64,000 nt of DNA from Odoribacter lunatus (GTDB taxonomy: Bacteria; Bacteroidota; Bacteroidia; Bacteroidales; Marinifilaceae): positions 45,671 to 109,670 of the forward strand of contig NZ_CALPCZ010000005.1 of the NCBI RefSeq assembly GCF_943193135.1, read 5' to 3'. A program made the position numbers and the translations under genes. This document shows, piece by piece, positions 8,555-18,271 of the stretch; the stretch's first letter is position 1, and every line of letters starts with the position of its first letter. The notes beneath the pieces are model-generated. The model searched no databases and was not told where the DNA came from. It worked only from the letters and a program-made list of their open reading frames with translations.

Positions 8555-9406
8555 TCAGGAAGGAATCTTTTTTAAAAATCTGTTCCAGCGATAATTCCCC
8601 TCATTATCAATGGATTTTAGAATCAATAATGCTTTGCCAACAATGAATTCTTCGGGAACCAGTCCCCAGTAACGGGAATCTTCGGAATCTTCCACGTGAT
8701 CGCCTCCCATAAAATAATAGTTTTTCATAAAACGATAGCCGACAATCTCTTCGTCTCCGAGAAATACTTTCTCATTGAAGTAATGCAAAGGCTTTTTTTG
8801 TTCCCACTCAATCAGACTTTTATAGAGTATATAATTAAGGGGAGTCAGTTGAACATAAGAATTATGGCCGGGAACAAACAGGGGGCCGAATTCCTTTATA
8901 TTCCATTTCAAAAAAGCATTGTAAGGAAATGTATAATACTCGGAAAAATCGAACGACTCTTTTGAGCGCAGGGAAAGACGGAGTTGATTTTCCTGATGAC
9001 CTACACCTTTTCTGTGATTGACAAAGTAGAAACCGTTCCGTATTTCGACAGTATCTCCGGGAACACCGATACAGCGCTTTATATAGTAAGTATTGAGATT
9101 CATGCGGATTTGCTGCCAGGAACTGGTAAAAGGGAAATTAAAAACGACTACCTCATTGTGTCTGATTTTCAATGGATTAATCCGCTCTCTTGTCTGGGCC
9201 TCTGCACCTTTCAAGGCGGCCAGCGGATTGGCAATCCGGCTGCCTAACACCGGATGGTCGATAATAATATTATCTCCCGTGTATAGTGTCGGCTCCATGG
9301 AACAGCCGGAAATATCGAAAAAACTGACGAAAAACAGTGTGGATATAAAATAGATAAACCACAACAGGCATGAAATCAAAAGAATATTAATTATTTTTTT
9401 ATTCAT
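8555..9406 (-). CDS. lepB: Signal peptidase I (S26 family)
   Basis: Membrane-bound serine protease that removes signal peptides from exported proteins. From the ATG at 9406 it is 283 aa. An AAGGAG-like sequence precedes that ATG, and the protein begins with a normal N-terminal membrane anchor (about 5-30). Catalytic Ser36 lies in GCSMEPTL, and the Lys110 general base in YYIKRCIGVPGD, both family signatures. The third box, GGDHVEDSEDSRYWGLVPEE, is near residue 240. The insert between Ser and Lys boxes is longer than in Gram-positive forms. An upstream in-frame extension of 42 residues looks non-coding. It lies behind the ppdK terminator, so it is probably transcribed on its own. Confidence 0.92.
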   Translation of the reverse strand: MNKKIINILLISCLLWFIYFISTLFFVSFFDISGCSMEPTLYTGDNIIIDHPVLGSRIANPLAALKGAEAQTRERINPLKIRHNEVVVFNFPFTSSWQQIRMNLNTYYIKRCIGVPGDTVEIRNGFYFVNHRKGVGHQENQLRLSLRSKESFDFSEYYTFPYNAFLKWNIKEFGPLFVPGHNSYVQLTPLNYILYKSLIEWEQKKPLHYFNEKVFLGDEEIVGYRFMKNYYFMGGDHVEDSEDSRYWGLVPEEFIVGKALLILKSIDNEGNYRWNRFLKKIPS

Positions 9407-9500
9407 ACTCCTTTTCTTGACATTCGTACAATTTCGGATGGGTGAACGCAAGTAAGGGGGCGAATGTTCGGTTATTATATATTTTTTGTATTTTCTAAAA

Positions 9501-9529
9501 AAAAAGAACTTCCCGAATGGGAAGTTCTT
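9501..9529 (-). terminator. Terminator of ppdK
   Basis: A perfect 11-bp stem (AAGAACTTCCC with its complement, 9504-9514 and 9519-9529) around GAAT. On the minus strand it is followed by eight or more T. It lies 26 bases after the ppdK stop. Confidence 0.9.
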
Positions 9530-9554
9530 CATATCGCATGTAATAAATATGTTA

Positions 9555-12287
9555 TTATTTTTTAGCGTGCATGATAGCAGCCTGTGCGGCAGCTACGCGA
9601 GCGATGGGTACCCGGAAAGGTGAGCAGCTTACGTAATTCATTCCAACTGAATCGCAGAAAATAACAGAGGAAGGTTCTCCACCGTGTTCACCGCAGATAC
9701 CTACTTTCAAATCCGGATTGGTCTTGCGTCCCAATTTGACACCCATTTCAACCAGACGGCCGACGCCTTCTTGGTCGAGTACGGCAAACGGATCGGTTTT
9801 TAAGATACCTTTTTTGATGTATTCCGGTAAGAATTTGCCGGCATCGTCACGAGAGTAACCGAAAGTCATCTGTGTCAAGTCGTTCGTACCGAAAGAGAAG
9901 AATTCAGCTACTTCTGCAATCTGGTCGGCCGTAATGGCGGCACGCGGGATTTCAATCATCGTACCCACTTTGTATTCCACTTTTACGCCTTTTTCTTCAA
10001 AAACCTGGGCTGCTACGCGGCGGATAATGTCAGCCTGCTGTTTCAACTCTTTGATAGTACCAACCAACGGAACCATGATTTCCGGACGGGGATCCAAACC
10101 GCGTTGTTTCAGATTACAAGCAGCTTCGATAATTGCACGGGCCTGCATTTCGGTGATTTCCGGATAGGTAACACCCAAACGGCAACCGCGGTGACCCAAC
10201 ATCGGGTTGAATTCATGCAAAGCATCTACTTTTTCTTTAATGCGTTCTACCGGCATACCCAATTTGTGTGCCATATATTGCTGTGAAGCCGGTTCGTTCG
10301 GCGTAAATTCATGCAAAGGCGGGTCAAGCAAACGGATGGTCACACCCAAACCGTTCATGGCTTCCAAAATACCTTCAAAATCCCCCCGTTGCATCGGTAA
10401 AATTTTGTTTAGTGCATCACGGCGTCCCTCTACGGTTTCGGAAAGAATCATTTCACGCATCGCATCGATACGATGTCCTTCAAAGAACATGTGTTCCGTA
10501 CGGCAAAGGCCTACACCTTTCGCACCGAAATCGCGTGCTTTGCGGGCATCTTTCGGGGTATCGGCATTGGTGCGTACAAACATGCGCGTATATTTTTCTG
10601 CCAAATTCATGATGGTTGTGAAATCCTTATCCAAGGTAGCATCTTCTGTTTCCACTTTACCCAAATAAACTTCACCGGTAGAACCGTTCAAAGAAATCCA
10701 GTCACCTTCTTTTATCACAGTGTCGTTTACGCTGAATTTGCGTTTTGCATAATCAACCGTAATATCACCGGCCCCGGATACACAGCATTTACCCATACCG
10801 CGGGCAACAACAGCTGCGTGAGACGTCATACCGCCCCGGGCTGTCAAAATACCTTCGGCAACGTTCATACCGCGTAAATCTTCGGGAGAGGTTTCCAAAC
10901 GAACCAACACCACTTTTTCGCCTCTGTTTTTCCATTCTTCAGCTTCATCGGCGAAGAATACGACACGACCGCAGGCTGCACCCGGAGAAGCCGGAAGACC
11001 TTTCGTAATCGTATGAGCCTTTTTCAAAGCTTCTTTGTTGAAAACTGGGTGAAGTAATTCATCCAATTTAGCCGGTTCCTGACGCAACAAAGCCGTTTTT
11101 TCGTCAATCATGCCTTGATTTAACATATCTACAGCCATCTTGACCATAGCAGCTCCCGTACGTTTACCGTTACGGGTTTGCAACATCCACAACTTACCGT
11201 CCTGAATGGTAAATTCCATATCCTGCATATCGCGGAAGTGGTCTTCCAACTTCTCTTGTACGGCATTCAATGCAGCATAAGCTTCCGGCATGGATTCCTC
11301 CAGAGACGGATATTTGGAAGCGCGTTCCTCTTCGGAAACACCCTGTAATTTAGCCCAACGGCGGGAACCTTCAATGGTAATTTCCTGCGGAGTACGGATA
11401 CCAGCCACAACGTCTTCACCTTGTGCGTTAATCAAATACTCTCCGTTGAAAATATCTTCTCCCGTAGCGGCGTCACGGCTGAATGCCACACCGGTAGCGG
11501 AATTGTTACCCATATTACCGTAAACCATAGATTGAACGTTTACAGCGGTACCCCATTCTTCGGGAATCTGATTCAATTGGCGGTACAGAACGGCACGTTC
11601 CGTCATCCAGGAATCAAATACAGCACAGATAGCACCCCACAATTGCTCCCAGGGATTGGTCGGGAAATCCCTTCCGGTCTTCTTCTTAACGACATTTTTG
11701 AATTTTTCAACCAATACCTGCAAATCCTCTGCCGTAAACTCTGTATCTTGTTTGATATTTTTTGCTTCTTTCAGTTTGTCGATTTCTGCTTCGAACGGAT
11801 TGTGTTCACCTTTACCGGCAGCCACACCCATTACCACATCTCCGTACATCTGTATGAAACGACGGTAAGAGTCCCATGCAAAACGAGCATTGCCTGACTT
11901 TTCTGCCAACAATTTTACAGCATCATCATTCAGACCCAAGTTCAACACAGTATCCATCATACCCGGCATGGAAACACGGGCTCCGGAACGTACGGATACC
12001 ATCAACGGGAAAGCTTCTCCTTTAGAACCGAATTTCGCATTCATGAGTTTTTCCATGTGTGCGATACCGGCTTTAACATCGTTTTCAATTAATTTAACGA
12101 CAGCCTCTTTACCTTCTTGATTGTAAAGTGTACAAACTTCAGTCGTGATTGTAAAACCTGCCGGTACAGGCAAGCCGATTAAATTCATTTCTGCCAGGTT
12201 GGCGCCTTTGCCGCCGAGCAGATTTTTCATGTCTGCCTTACCTTCTGCTTTTCCGTCTCCGAATGTGTAAACGTACTTAGTACTCAT
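9555..12287 (-). CDS. ppdK: Pyruvate, phosphate dikinase
   Basis: Interconverts pyruvate + ATP + phosphate and PEP + AMP + diphosphate, linking glycolysis and PEP pools. The 910-aa length matches the bacterial enzyme (about 870-910). Order: an ATP-grasp nucleotide domain with GGKGANLAEM near residue 27, the swivelling phospho-histidine domain with the GGMTSHAAVVARGMG catalytic block near 485, and a TIM-barrel PEP domain with VGLCRTEHMFF near 590, LDPPLHEFTP near 650 and a late GICGEHGG block. Bacteroidota use it in place of, or beside, pyruvate kinase. It is monocistronic: promoter upstream, strong terminator downstream. Confidence 0.97.
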   Translation of the reverse strand: MSTKYVYTFGDGKAEGKADMKNLLGGKGANLAEMNLIGLPVPAGFTITTEVCTLYNQEGKEAVVKLIENDVKAGIAHMEKLMNAKFGSKGEAFPLMVSVRSGARVSMPGMMDTVLNLGLNDDAVKLLAEKSGNARFAWDSYRRFIQMYGDVVMGVAAGKGEHNPFEAEIDKLKEAKNIKQDTEFTAEDLQVLVEKFKNVVKKKTGRDFPTNPWEQLWGAICAVFDSWMTERAVLYRQLNQIPEEWGTAVNVQSMVYGNMGNNSATGVAFSRDAATGEDIFNGEYLINAQGEDVVAGIRTPQEITIEGSRRWAKLQGVSEEERASKYPSLEESMPEAYAALNAVQEKLEDHFRDMQDMEFTIQDGKLWMLQTRNGKRTGAAMVKMAVDMLNQGMIDEKTALLRQEPAKLDELLHPVFNKEALKKAHTITKGLPASPGAACGRVVFFADEAEEWKNRGEKVVLVRLETSPEDLRGMNVAEGILTARGGMTSHAAVVARGMGKCCVSGAGDITVDYAKRKFSVNDTVIKEGDWISLNGSTGEVYLGKVETEDATLDKDFTTIMNLAEKYTRMFVRTNADTPKDARKARDFGAKGVGLCRTEHMFFEGHRIDAMREMILSETVEGRRDALNKILPMQRGDFEGILEAMNGLGVTIRLLDPPLHEFTPNEPASQQYMAHKLGMPVERIKEKVDALHEFNPMLGHRGCRLGVTYPEITEMQARAIIEAACNLKQRGLDPRPEIMVPLVGTIKELKQQADIIRRVAAQVFEEKGVKVEYKVGTMIEIPRAAITADQIAEVAEFFSFGTNDLTQMTFGYSRDDAGKFLPEYIKKGILKTDPFAVLDQEGVGRLVEMGVKLGRKTNPDLKVGICGEHGGEPSSVIFCDSVGMNYVSCSPFRVPIARVAAAQAAIMHAKK

Positions 12288-12386
12288 AGTATTAAATTTG
12301 ATTTATAAATTGTTGAAATTATTTCTTTTCAATATCCTGATATTCAATGTGAATGATAAAGAAAGTAAATCATTTTTTCAATTTTG

Positions 12387-12394
12387 CAAACATA
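12387..12394 (-). promoter_or_regulatory. -7 promoter element of ppdK
   Basis: The minus strand reads TATGTTTG (TAnnTTTG), predicting a leader of about 90 bases for ppdK. The gap to the divergent radical SAM gene holds no other feature I recognise. Confidence 0.5.
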
Positions 12395-12507
12395 ATAAAA
12401 TTCTGTTACAATATGAAAAAAAACAACTTCGTTTTTTGTAGAAAATCCTCTCAAAAATAAAGGGGGATAAGTATATTTTAATAGAATGGTACCGTGAATG
12501 AAATAAA

Positions 12508-12539
12508 TTTGAAACTGCATACGATTTGCGTTATCTTTG
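12508..12539 (+). promoter_or_regulatory. Promoter of the radical SAM operon
   Basis: TTTG at 12508-12511, a 20-base spacer, then TATCTTTG at 12532-12539: a complete Bacteroidota -33/-7 promoter. The start of transcription should be near 12546, about 10 bases before the first ATG, which rules out the upstream TTG at 12526 as the translation start. Confidence 0.75.
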
Positions 12540-12555
12540 TTCACTATTTCGTCGC

Positions 12556-13542
12556 ATGGTTATGAACGGTACAAAGGGTCAGAAAAGGTATAGGGATTTT
12601 CCCGCATTTTGTCGCAAGGTATTCGGGGTGAGAGTGCAGAAACTTTCCGTGGATGCCGGTTTTACCTGTCCCAACCGGGACGGGAAGAAGGGAACAGGCG
12701 GATGCACTTTTTGCAATAATGAGAGTTTTAATCCAGATTATTGCCGTTCGGTGGAAAGTATTTCCAGTCAGTTGGATGAAGGAATCCGTTTTTTTGACTC
12801 CAAATATAAAGGACAATGTTATCTGGCTTATTTTCAAGCGTATTCCAATACTTATGCGCCTTTGGACGTATTGCGGAAACGTTATGAGGAGGCGTTGGCA
12901 CATTCCCAGGTGGCGGGTATCGTGATTGCGACACGCCCGGATGTGATGAATGAAGAGATTTTGGCGTACTTGGAGCAATTGGCGCGGGAATATTATGTAT
13001 GTGTGGAATTCGGTATTGAATCGACGGACAATGCCGTGTTGGCAAAGGTAAACAGGGGACATACCTATGAGGAGGCCGAGCGGGCAATAATCAGTGCGGC
13101 GGATAGGGGTATTTACATCGGCGCGCATCTGATATTCGGGTTGCCGGGTGAGACACCCCAATCCATGCTGGATGGAGCGGTACGGGTGAGCCGATTGCCG
13201 ATTCATATTTTAAAACTGCATCAACTGCAAATTATACGGGGGACGCGAATGGCGGATGAGTATCTGAATAATCCGCTGCTTTTCCGATTGTATACTCTGG
13301 AGGAATATTTGGACTTTATTGCGGATGTTATTGAAAGGATGAATCCGGAAGTGTATCTGGAGCGTTTTGTGAACCAGGCTCCTCCGGAGTATTTGATCGC
13401 TCCCAACTGGGGCGTGAAGAATTATGAGTTTGTTGCGAAGTTGGATAAGCGTTTGAAGGAGCGGGATAGTTGGCAAGGGAAATGGTGTGATATGAAACAT
13501 TTTAATTTGGGATTCGATGATAGGACAGGAAAAAGTATATGA
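12556..13542 (+). CDS. TIGR01212-type radical SAM protein (YhcC-like)
   Basis: A 328-aa radical SAM enzyme. Near residue 33 it has FTCPNRDGKKGTGGCTFC, with the C-x11-C-x2-C spacing typical of the TIGR01212/YhcC family rather than the usual C-x3-C-x2-C. This should bind a [4Fe-4S] cluster that cleaves S-adenosylmethionine. The Elp3-like barrel continues with FQAYSNTYAP and VEFGIES. Substrate is unknown to me. The start at 12556 (or 12562) is set by the promoter. It overlaps the next gene by 26 bases and probably leads the plus-strand run to mnmA. Confidence 0.88.
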   Translation: MVMNGTKGQKRYRDFPAFCRKVFGVRVQKLSVDAGFTCPNRDGKKGTGGCTFCNNESFNPDYCRSVESISSQLDEGIRFFDSKYKGQCYLAYFQAYSNTYAPLDVLRKRYEEALAHSQVAGIVIATRPDVMNEEILAYLEQLAREYYVCVEFGIESTDNAVLAKVNRGHTYEEAERAIISAADRGIYIGAHLIFGLPGETPQSMLDGAVRVSRLPIHILKLHQLQIIRGTRMADEYLNNPLLFRLYTLEEYLDFIADVIERMNPEVYLERFVNQAPPEYLIAPNWGVKNYEFVAKLDKRLKERDSWQGKWCDMKHFNLGFDDRTGKSI

Positions 13543-14008
13543 GACTTTGGAAAAGCTGGGGATAAAGTTTGATTATATTGAGCATCCGCCGGCTCCGACG
13601 ATAGAGATTGCACGTCAATATTGGACACAATTGGACAGTACGCACTGCAAGAATTTGTTTTTTCGAAATCACAAGGGTAATCGCCACTATTTGGTAATTT
13701 TTCATTGTGATCGGAGTCTGGCAATTCATGATTTGGAGCAGTTGCTGAAACAGGGGAAGCTGAGTTTTGCATCGGAACAGAGAATGGTGAAGTATTTGGG
13801 TTTGTATCCTGGCTCTGTCAGCCCTTTCGGATTGGTGAATGATGCAGAGCATCATGTATATGTCTTTTGGGATGAGAATTTGAAGAAAGCGGAAAAACTC
13901 TCTTTTCATCCGAATGACAATCGGGCTTCGCTGGCGATAAAAACCGAAGATTTCATACGATACATGGAGGCGACGGGAAATGGATACGAGTGGATAAAAT
14001 TGTATTGA
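13517..14008 (+). CDS. YbaK/ProX-like aminoacyl-tRNA deacylase domain protein
   Basis: A 163-aa single-domain protein of the YbaK/prolyl-tRNA synthetase-associated family (PrdX/ProXp-like). These hydrolyse mischarged tRNA, most often Ala-tRNA-Pro. Family features seen: the DYIEHPPAPT start near 16-27, the conserved CKNLFFRNHKGN strand near 48, LGLYPGSVSPFGLVND near 94, and a buried VYVFWDENL strand. It starts inside the end of the radical SAM gene, which suggests coupled translation. A tRNA-Pro gene lies 5 kb downstream, probably by coincidence. Substrate preference cannot be read from the sequence. Confidence 0.85.
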   Translation: MIGQEKVYETLEKLGIKFDYIEHPPAPTIEIARQYWTQLDSTHCKNLFFRNHKGNRHYLVIFHCDRSLAIHDLEQLLKQGKLSFASEQRMVKYLGLYPGSVSPFGLVNDAEHHVYVFWDENLKKAEKLSFHPNDNRASLAIKTEDFIRYMEATGNGYEWIKLY

Positions 14009-14055
14009 GCGGTAGATTTGTGATGAGAAAGTATACAAAGTTTATAGAAATATTG

Positions 14056-14063
14056 TATGTTTG
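14056..14063 (+). promoter_or_regulatory. Internal -7 promoter element
   Basis: TATGTTTG (TAnnTTTG) in the 78-base gap before the ACT-like gene, 23 bases before its ATG. It probably gives separate expression of the downstream genes, including ffh. Confidence 0.5.
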
Positions 14064-14086
14064 TTGAAATTTAAACAACAAGAGAT

Positions 14087-14746
14087 ATGGTAAGTATTTC
14101 ACATGCTGTTGAAGATATCGTAAAACATCGTCCTTATTTGTCGGAGGCTTTGGCTGCCGGCATTATCAATGTGTCGGCATTGGCACGGCAGTTGCAGCCG
14201 GAGGTGGAAAGAATATTGCAAAAAGAGATTAATACGGGTGCAATCGTGATGTCTTTGAATCGTCTGGCACCTTATTTACAAGTTCGGGAACAGATGCAAC
14301 TGAATAAGTTGCTGAATAATATGGGAGATATTATTTTGCGTAGTAATTTGTGCGACTATACGTTTAAAAATTCTGCGACGTTGCTGGAGTGCCATATAGA
14401 GGTATTGAAGAATTTGGTGAAGAATGAGGAGATTTTTTATACGTTGGTGCAAGGAGTGTTTGAGACGAATTTGGTGGTAAGTAATACGATGGAAGAGGTG
14501 ATAGGAGACTATTTTAAAAATGAGGTGTGTCTGTTCAAGCAAAATGACTTGTCATCAGTGACGTTGAAGTTGCCTAAAGGAAATAGTTTGCAACCGGGAT
14601 TTTATTATACTATCATGAAGGAGCTTTCGTGGGAAGGTATTAATCTGACTGAGGTTATTTCTTCTACCAATGAGTTTACGGTTGTGGTAGATAATTCGTT
14701 GATAGATAAAACGTTTGTTGTATTAAAGAACATAGGCAAGCGTTAA
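14087..14746 (+). CDS. Conserved protein with helical N-domain and ACT-like C-domain
   Basis: A 219-aa cytoplasmic protein. Residues 1-75 look like a helical DNA-binding-like domain (LSEALAAGIINVSALARQL). The C-terminal 60 residues (LQPGFYYTIMKELSWEGINL then a VVVDNSLIDKTFVVL strand-helix-strand) resemble an ACT domain, the small ligand-binding fold found in amino-acid-regulated enzymes and repressors. Similar proteins are sometimes annotated as aspartate-kinase-like, but no kinase domain is present. I infer a ligand-sensing regulator. It sits between an editing deacylase and ffh in one orientation, with its own promoter. Confidence 0.65.
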   Translation: MVSISHAVEDIVKHRPYLSEALAAGIINVSALARQLQPEVERILQKEINTGAIVMSLNRLAPYLQVREQMQLNKLLNNMGDIILRSNLCDYTFKNSATLLECHIEVLKNLVKNEEIFYTLVQGVFETNLVVSNTMEEVIGDYFKNEVCLFKQNDLSSVTLKLPKGNSLQPGFYYTIMKELSWEGINLTEVISSTNEFTVVVDNSLIDKTFVVLKNIGKR

Positions 14747-14792
14747 AGGGTATAAATGTAAATAGAGTTATAAATAAAAAATATATCGTATT

Positions 14793-16118
14793 ATGTTTGA
14801 GAATTTATCGGACAAGCTGGAACGTTCGTTTAAGTTGTTAAAAGGGCAGGGAAAGATTACGGAGTTAAATGTGGCGGAAACACTGAAAGAAGTGAGACGC
14901 TCGTTGTTGGATGCCGACGTGAACTATAAGATTGCCAAGGATTTTACGAATAAGGTAAAAGAAAAGGCGTTGGGTATGAATGTGCTGACTGCTGTGAAAC
15001 CGGGTCAGATGATGGTGAAAATCGTGCATGATGAATTGGCGGAATTGATGGGGGGGAAGAATGTGGATATTGATTTGAAGAAGAAACCGGCGGTTGTTTT
15101 GATGTCAGGCTTACAGGGATCGGGTAAGACGACTTTTTCTGGGAAACTGGCTAATTTACTAAAAAATAAGAGGGGAAAAAAGCCGTTGCTGGTAGCGGGC
15201 GATGTGTATCGTCCGGCAGCTATTGAGCAGTTGCGGGTGTTGGGGCAGCAAATCGATGTGCCTGTATATAGCGATGAGAATTGTAAAGACCCGGTGAAAA
15301 TCGCTTTGGAGGCTATCAGGCAGGCGAAAACGGATGGAAATGATGTGGTGATTGTCGATACGGCGGGACGTTTGGCGGTGGATGAGGAAATGATGAATGA
15401 AATTGCTGCCCTGAAGAAGGCGGTGGAACCGGATGAAACGTTGTTTGTGGTTGATTCAATGACCGGGCAGGATGCGGTGAATACAGCGAAGGAGTTTAAT
15501 GACCGTCTTGATTTTGACGGCGTGATATTGACCAAGTTGGATGGTGATACGCGAGGCGGTGCCGCTTTGTCTATCCGTACGGTGGTTAATAAACCGATTA
15601 AATTTGTCGGTACGGGAGAAAAAATGGAGGCGATAGATGCTTTCCATCCGGAGCGTATGGCGGACAGGATTTTGGGAATGGGTGATATTGTGTCGTTGGT
15701 GGAAAAAGCGCAGGAACAGTTTGATGCGGAGGAGGCGAAGAAGTTGCAACGGAAGTTGTCCAAGAATCAGTTTAATTTTAATGATTTCCTGTCGCAAATC
15801 CAGCAAATTAAGCGGATGGGTAATATTAAAGATTTGGCTTCGATGATTCCGGGAGTGGGGAAGGCACTGAAGAATGTGGATATAGATGACGACGCTTTTA
15901 AAGGCGTGGAAGCGATTATCCATTCGATGACACCAGCGGAACGTGAATCTCCAGAGATTATCAACGGTTCCCGGAGGAAACGTATTGCAGAAGGAAGTGG
16001 TACAACGGTGCAGGATGTTAATCGGTTGTTGAAGCAGTTTGAGGAATCGAAGAAGATGATGAAGATGTTATCGGGAGGGGGCAAGATGTTGCGAGGTATG
16101 AAAGGAATGAGAAGATAA
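14793..16118 (+). CDS. ffh: Signal recognition particle protein (SRP54)
   Basis: GTPase of the signal recognition particle; binds 4.5S RNA and nascent signal sequences and docks with FtsY at the membrane. The 441-aa length is normal. N domain about 1-90; G domain with P-loop [15 protein letters not shown] near 106, [10 protein letters not shown] near 185 and [13 protein letters not shown] near 245; a methionine-rich M domain from about 300, ending in an [20 protein letters not shown] tail. No 4.5S RNA gene was seen nearby. It is followed 42 bases later by folD. Confidence 0.98.
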   Translation: MFENLSDKLERSFKLLKGQGKITELNVAETLKEVRRSLLDADVNYKIAKDFTNKVKEKALGMNVLTAVKPGQMMVKIVHDELAELMGGKNVDIDLKKKPAVVLMSGLQGSGKTTFSGKLANLLKNKRGKKPLLVAGDVYRPAAIEQLRVLGQQIDVPVYSDENCKDPVKIALEAIRQAKTDGNDVVIVDTAGRLAVDEEMMNEIAALKKAVEPDETLFVVDSMTGQDAVNTAKEFNDRLDFDGVILTKLDGDTRGGAALSIRTVVNKPIKFVGTGEKMEAIDAFHPERMADRILGMGDIVSLVEKAQEQFDAEEAKKLQRKLSKNQFNFNDFLSQIQQIKRMGNIKDLASMIPGVGKALKNVDIDDDAFKGVEAIIHSMTPAERESPEIINGSRRKRIAEGSGTTVQDVNRLLKQFEESKKMMKMLSGGGKMLRGMKGMRR

Positions 16119-16159
16119 TACGAAAAAAGAGTTATGGATATATAAGGAAGGAGGCAATT

Positions 16160-17026
16160 ATGGAGTTACTCGACGGAAAAAAGATAGCGGCGGAAATTAA
16201 GCAGGAACTTGCGGATAAAGTGGCGGAACTAAAACAGGCAGGGAAGAAAATTCCTCATTTGGTTGCTGTGTTGGTGGGAAATGACCCGGCAAGCGAGACG
16301 TATGTTGCAAGTAAGGTAAAATCGTGCAAGGAGGTCGGTTTCAAAAGTACGGAAATGCGTTTTTCTGCCGATATGACCGAAGAGCAATTGCTGGAAGTGG
16401 TAGATAAATTGAATGCGGATGCGGATGTAGACGGGTATATTGTGCAGTTGCCTTTGCCTACTCATATTTCGGAGGAACGGATTTTATTGGCGGTAGATCC
16501 GAATAAGGATGTGGATGGGTTCCATCCATTTAATGTCGGCAAGATGGTTGCCGGACTGCCTACTTATCTGCCGGCGACTCCGGCGGGAATTGTCGAATTG
16601 CTGACCCGTTATGATATAGAGACGAAGGGTAAGCATTGCGTGGTAATCGGGCGGAGCAATATTGTCGGTACGCCGATGGCGATACTGATGTCGCGTAAGG
16701 ATGCGCATGCGGATTGTACTGTGACGATATGTCACAGCCGAACGCAGAATATACAGGAGATTACGCGCCAGGCAGATATATTAATTGTTGCTTTGGGAAA
16801 ACCCCACTTCGTAACGGCGGATATGGTAAAAGAAGGAGCGGTGGTGGTTGATGTGGGGATTCACCGGGTACCTTCGGATAAAACGAAGTCGGGATTTAAG
16901 TTAGTCGGAGATGTGGATTTTGAACATGTTGCACCGAAATGTTCCTATATTACACCGGTGCCTGGTGGTGTGGGACCGATGACAATTGTCTCGTTGTTGC
17001 AAAATACGTTTAAAGCGGTTCTGTAA
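16160..17026 (+). CDS. folD: Bifunctional methylene-THF dehydrogenase/cyclohydrolase
   Basis: Interconverts 5,10-methylene-THF and 10-formyl-THF in one-carbon metabolism, using NADP+. 288 aa, as usual. Seen: [14 protein letters not shown] near 50 with the catalytic-type Tyr and Lys, [11 protein letters not shown] near 92, the nucleotide-binding [11 protein letters not shown] near 166, and the C-terminal signature [10 protein letters not shown] near 268. The ATG follows GGAGG, one of the few clear Shine-Dalgarno sequences here. It is in the same run as ffh and the SpmAB-like gene. Confidence 0.97.
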   Translation: MELLDGKKIAAEIKQELADKVAELKQAGKKIPHLVAVLVGNDPASETYVASKVKSCKEVGFKSTEMRFSADMTEEQLLEVVDKLNADADVDGYIVQLPLPTHISEERILLAVDPNKDVDGFHPFNVGKMVAGLPTYLPATPAGIVELLTRYDIETKGKHCVVIGRSNIVGTPMAILMSRKDAHADCTVTICHSRTQNIQEITRQADILIVALGKPHFVTADMVKEGAVVVDVGIHRVPSDKTKSGFKLVGDVDFEHVAPKCSYITPVPGGVGPMTIVSLLQNTFKAVL

Positions 17027-17037
17027 CGTTTTGTGGT

Positions 17038-18270
17038 ATGGTACTGAATTATATTTGGATATTTTTCTTTGGTGCCGCTTTTTTATTGGCATTGTTCAAA
17101 TTGATTGTCGATGGGGATACGGAAGTTTTCAGTGCTATGATAAAATCGACATTTGATATGTCGAAAACCGGTTTTGAAATTTCTTTGGGCTTGACAGGGG
17201 TTTTGACGTTGTGGATGGGGATTATGAAAATCGGAGAGCGGGGTGGTGCTGTTCATGTGATGTCGAGATTGATACATCCTTTTTTTAAACGGCTTTTTCC
17301 GGAATTACCGACGGATAGTCCTGCTTACGGTTCTATTATGATGAATCTTGCCGCAAACATGTTAGGGTTGGATAATGCCGCTACGCCGATGGGGCTTAAG
17401 GCGATGGGGGAGATGCAGGAGTATAACCGTCACAAGGATACAGCCAGCAATGCGCAGATTATGTTTCTTGTGCTGAATACTTCGGGGCTGACGTTGGTTC
17501 CGGTTTCGATTATGGTGTACCGGGCGCAATTGGGGGCGCTGAATCCGACGGATATATTTATCCCGATATTGTTGGCCACTTATTTTTCTACGTTAGCGGG
17601 TTTGATAGCGGTGGCTGTTTATCAGCGGATTAATTTGTGGGATAGAGTTATTCTGGCTTATTTAGGTGGCATGACGTTGCTGATTAGCGGGGTTATCTGG
17701 TATTTTTCGATGCTGGACAAGGAGATGGTAACGGTAGTTTCTGGTGTGGCAAGTCATATTATTCTCTTTTCGATTATAATTCTTTTTATCGCAATGGCGG
17801 CACTGAAAAGGATAAATGTGTACAATGCTTTTATTGACGGGGCGAAGGAGGGTTTCTCGGTAGCGGTCAGGATTATACCGTATCTTGTTGCCATATTAGT
17901 GGCGGTGGGTGTTTTCCGGGCTTCCGGGGGAATGGATGTATTGATATCCGGTATAGAGCATTTTGTTGCATTCTTGGGATTTGACGCAGAGTTTGTGAAG
18001 GCACTGCCGACCGCACTAATGAAGCCATTGAGCGGAAGCGGTGCCCGGGGAATGATGATAGATACTATGACTACTTACGGGGCGGATTCTTTTGTGGGGC
18101 GTTTGGCTTCTACATTTCAGGGAGCGACGGATACCACGTTTTATATTATTGCCGTTTATTTTGGGGCTGTAGGGATTAAAAATACGCGTTACGCCGTGCC
18201 TTGCGGCTTGATAGCTGATTTTGTCGGTATTGTTGCGGCCATTGTTATTGCTTATCTGTTTTTTGCCTGA
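17038..18270 (+). CDS. Fused SpmA/SpmB-like membrane protein
   Basis: A 410-aa polytopic membrane protein with two nucleoside-recognition (gate) domains in tandem. The first half matches SpmA (NLAANMLGLDNAATPMGLKA near 103-122, with the conserved AxxMxGLxxAATP pattern). The second half matches SpmB (LMKPLSGSGARGMMIDT near 327, and GATDTTFYIIAVYFGAVGIK near 360). In Bacillus these are two separate spore-maturation proteins; Bacteroidota do not sporulate and commonly carry a fusion. Transport of a nucleoside-like or peptide solute is inferred from the fold. The stop is one base before the mnmA start, so the two are probably co-translated. Confidence 0.88.
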   Translation: MVLNYIWIFFFGAAFLLALFKLIVDGDTEVFSAMIKSTFDMSKTGFEISLGLTGVLTLWMGIMKIGERGGAVHVMSRLIHPFFKRLFPELPTDSPAYGSIMMNLAANMLGLDNAATPMGLKAMGEMQEYNRHKDTASNAQIMFLVLNTSGLTLVPVSIMVYRAQLGALNPTDIFIPILLATYFSTLAGLIAVAVYQRINLWDRVILAYLGGMTLLISGVIWYFSMLDKEMVTVVSGVASHIILFSIIILFIAMAALKRINVYNAFIDGAKEGFSVAVRIIPYLVAILVAVGVFRASGGMDVLISGIEHFVAFLGFDAEFVKALPTALMKPLSGSGARGMMIDTMTTYGADSFVGRLASTFQGATDTTFYIIAVYFGAVGIKNTRYAVPCGLIADFVGIVAAIVIAYLFFA

Positions 18271-18271
18271 C

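Noticed and set aside
10207..10877. Long plus-strand frames opposite ppdK (up to 153 aa)
   Set aside because: They are antisense shadows of a clearly conserved gene, without start signals or recognised domains.
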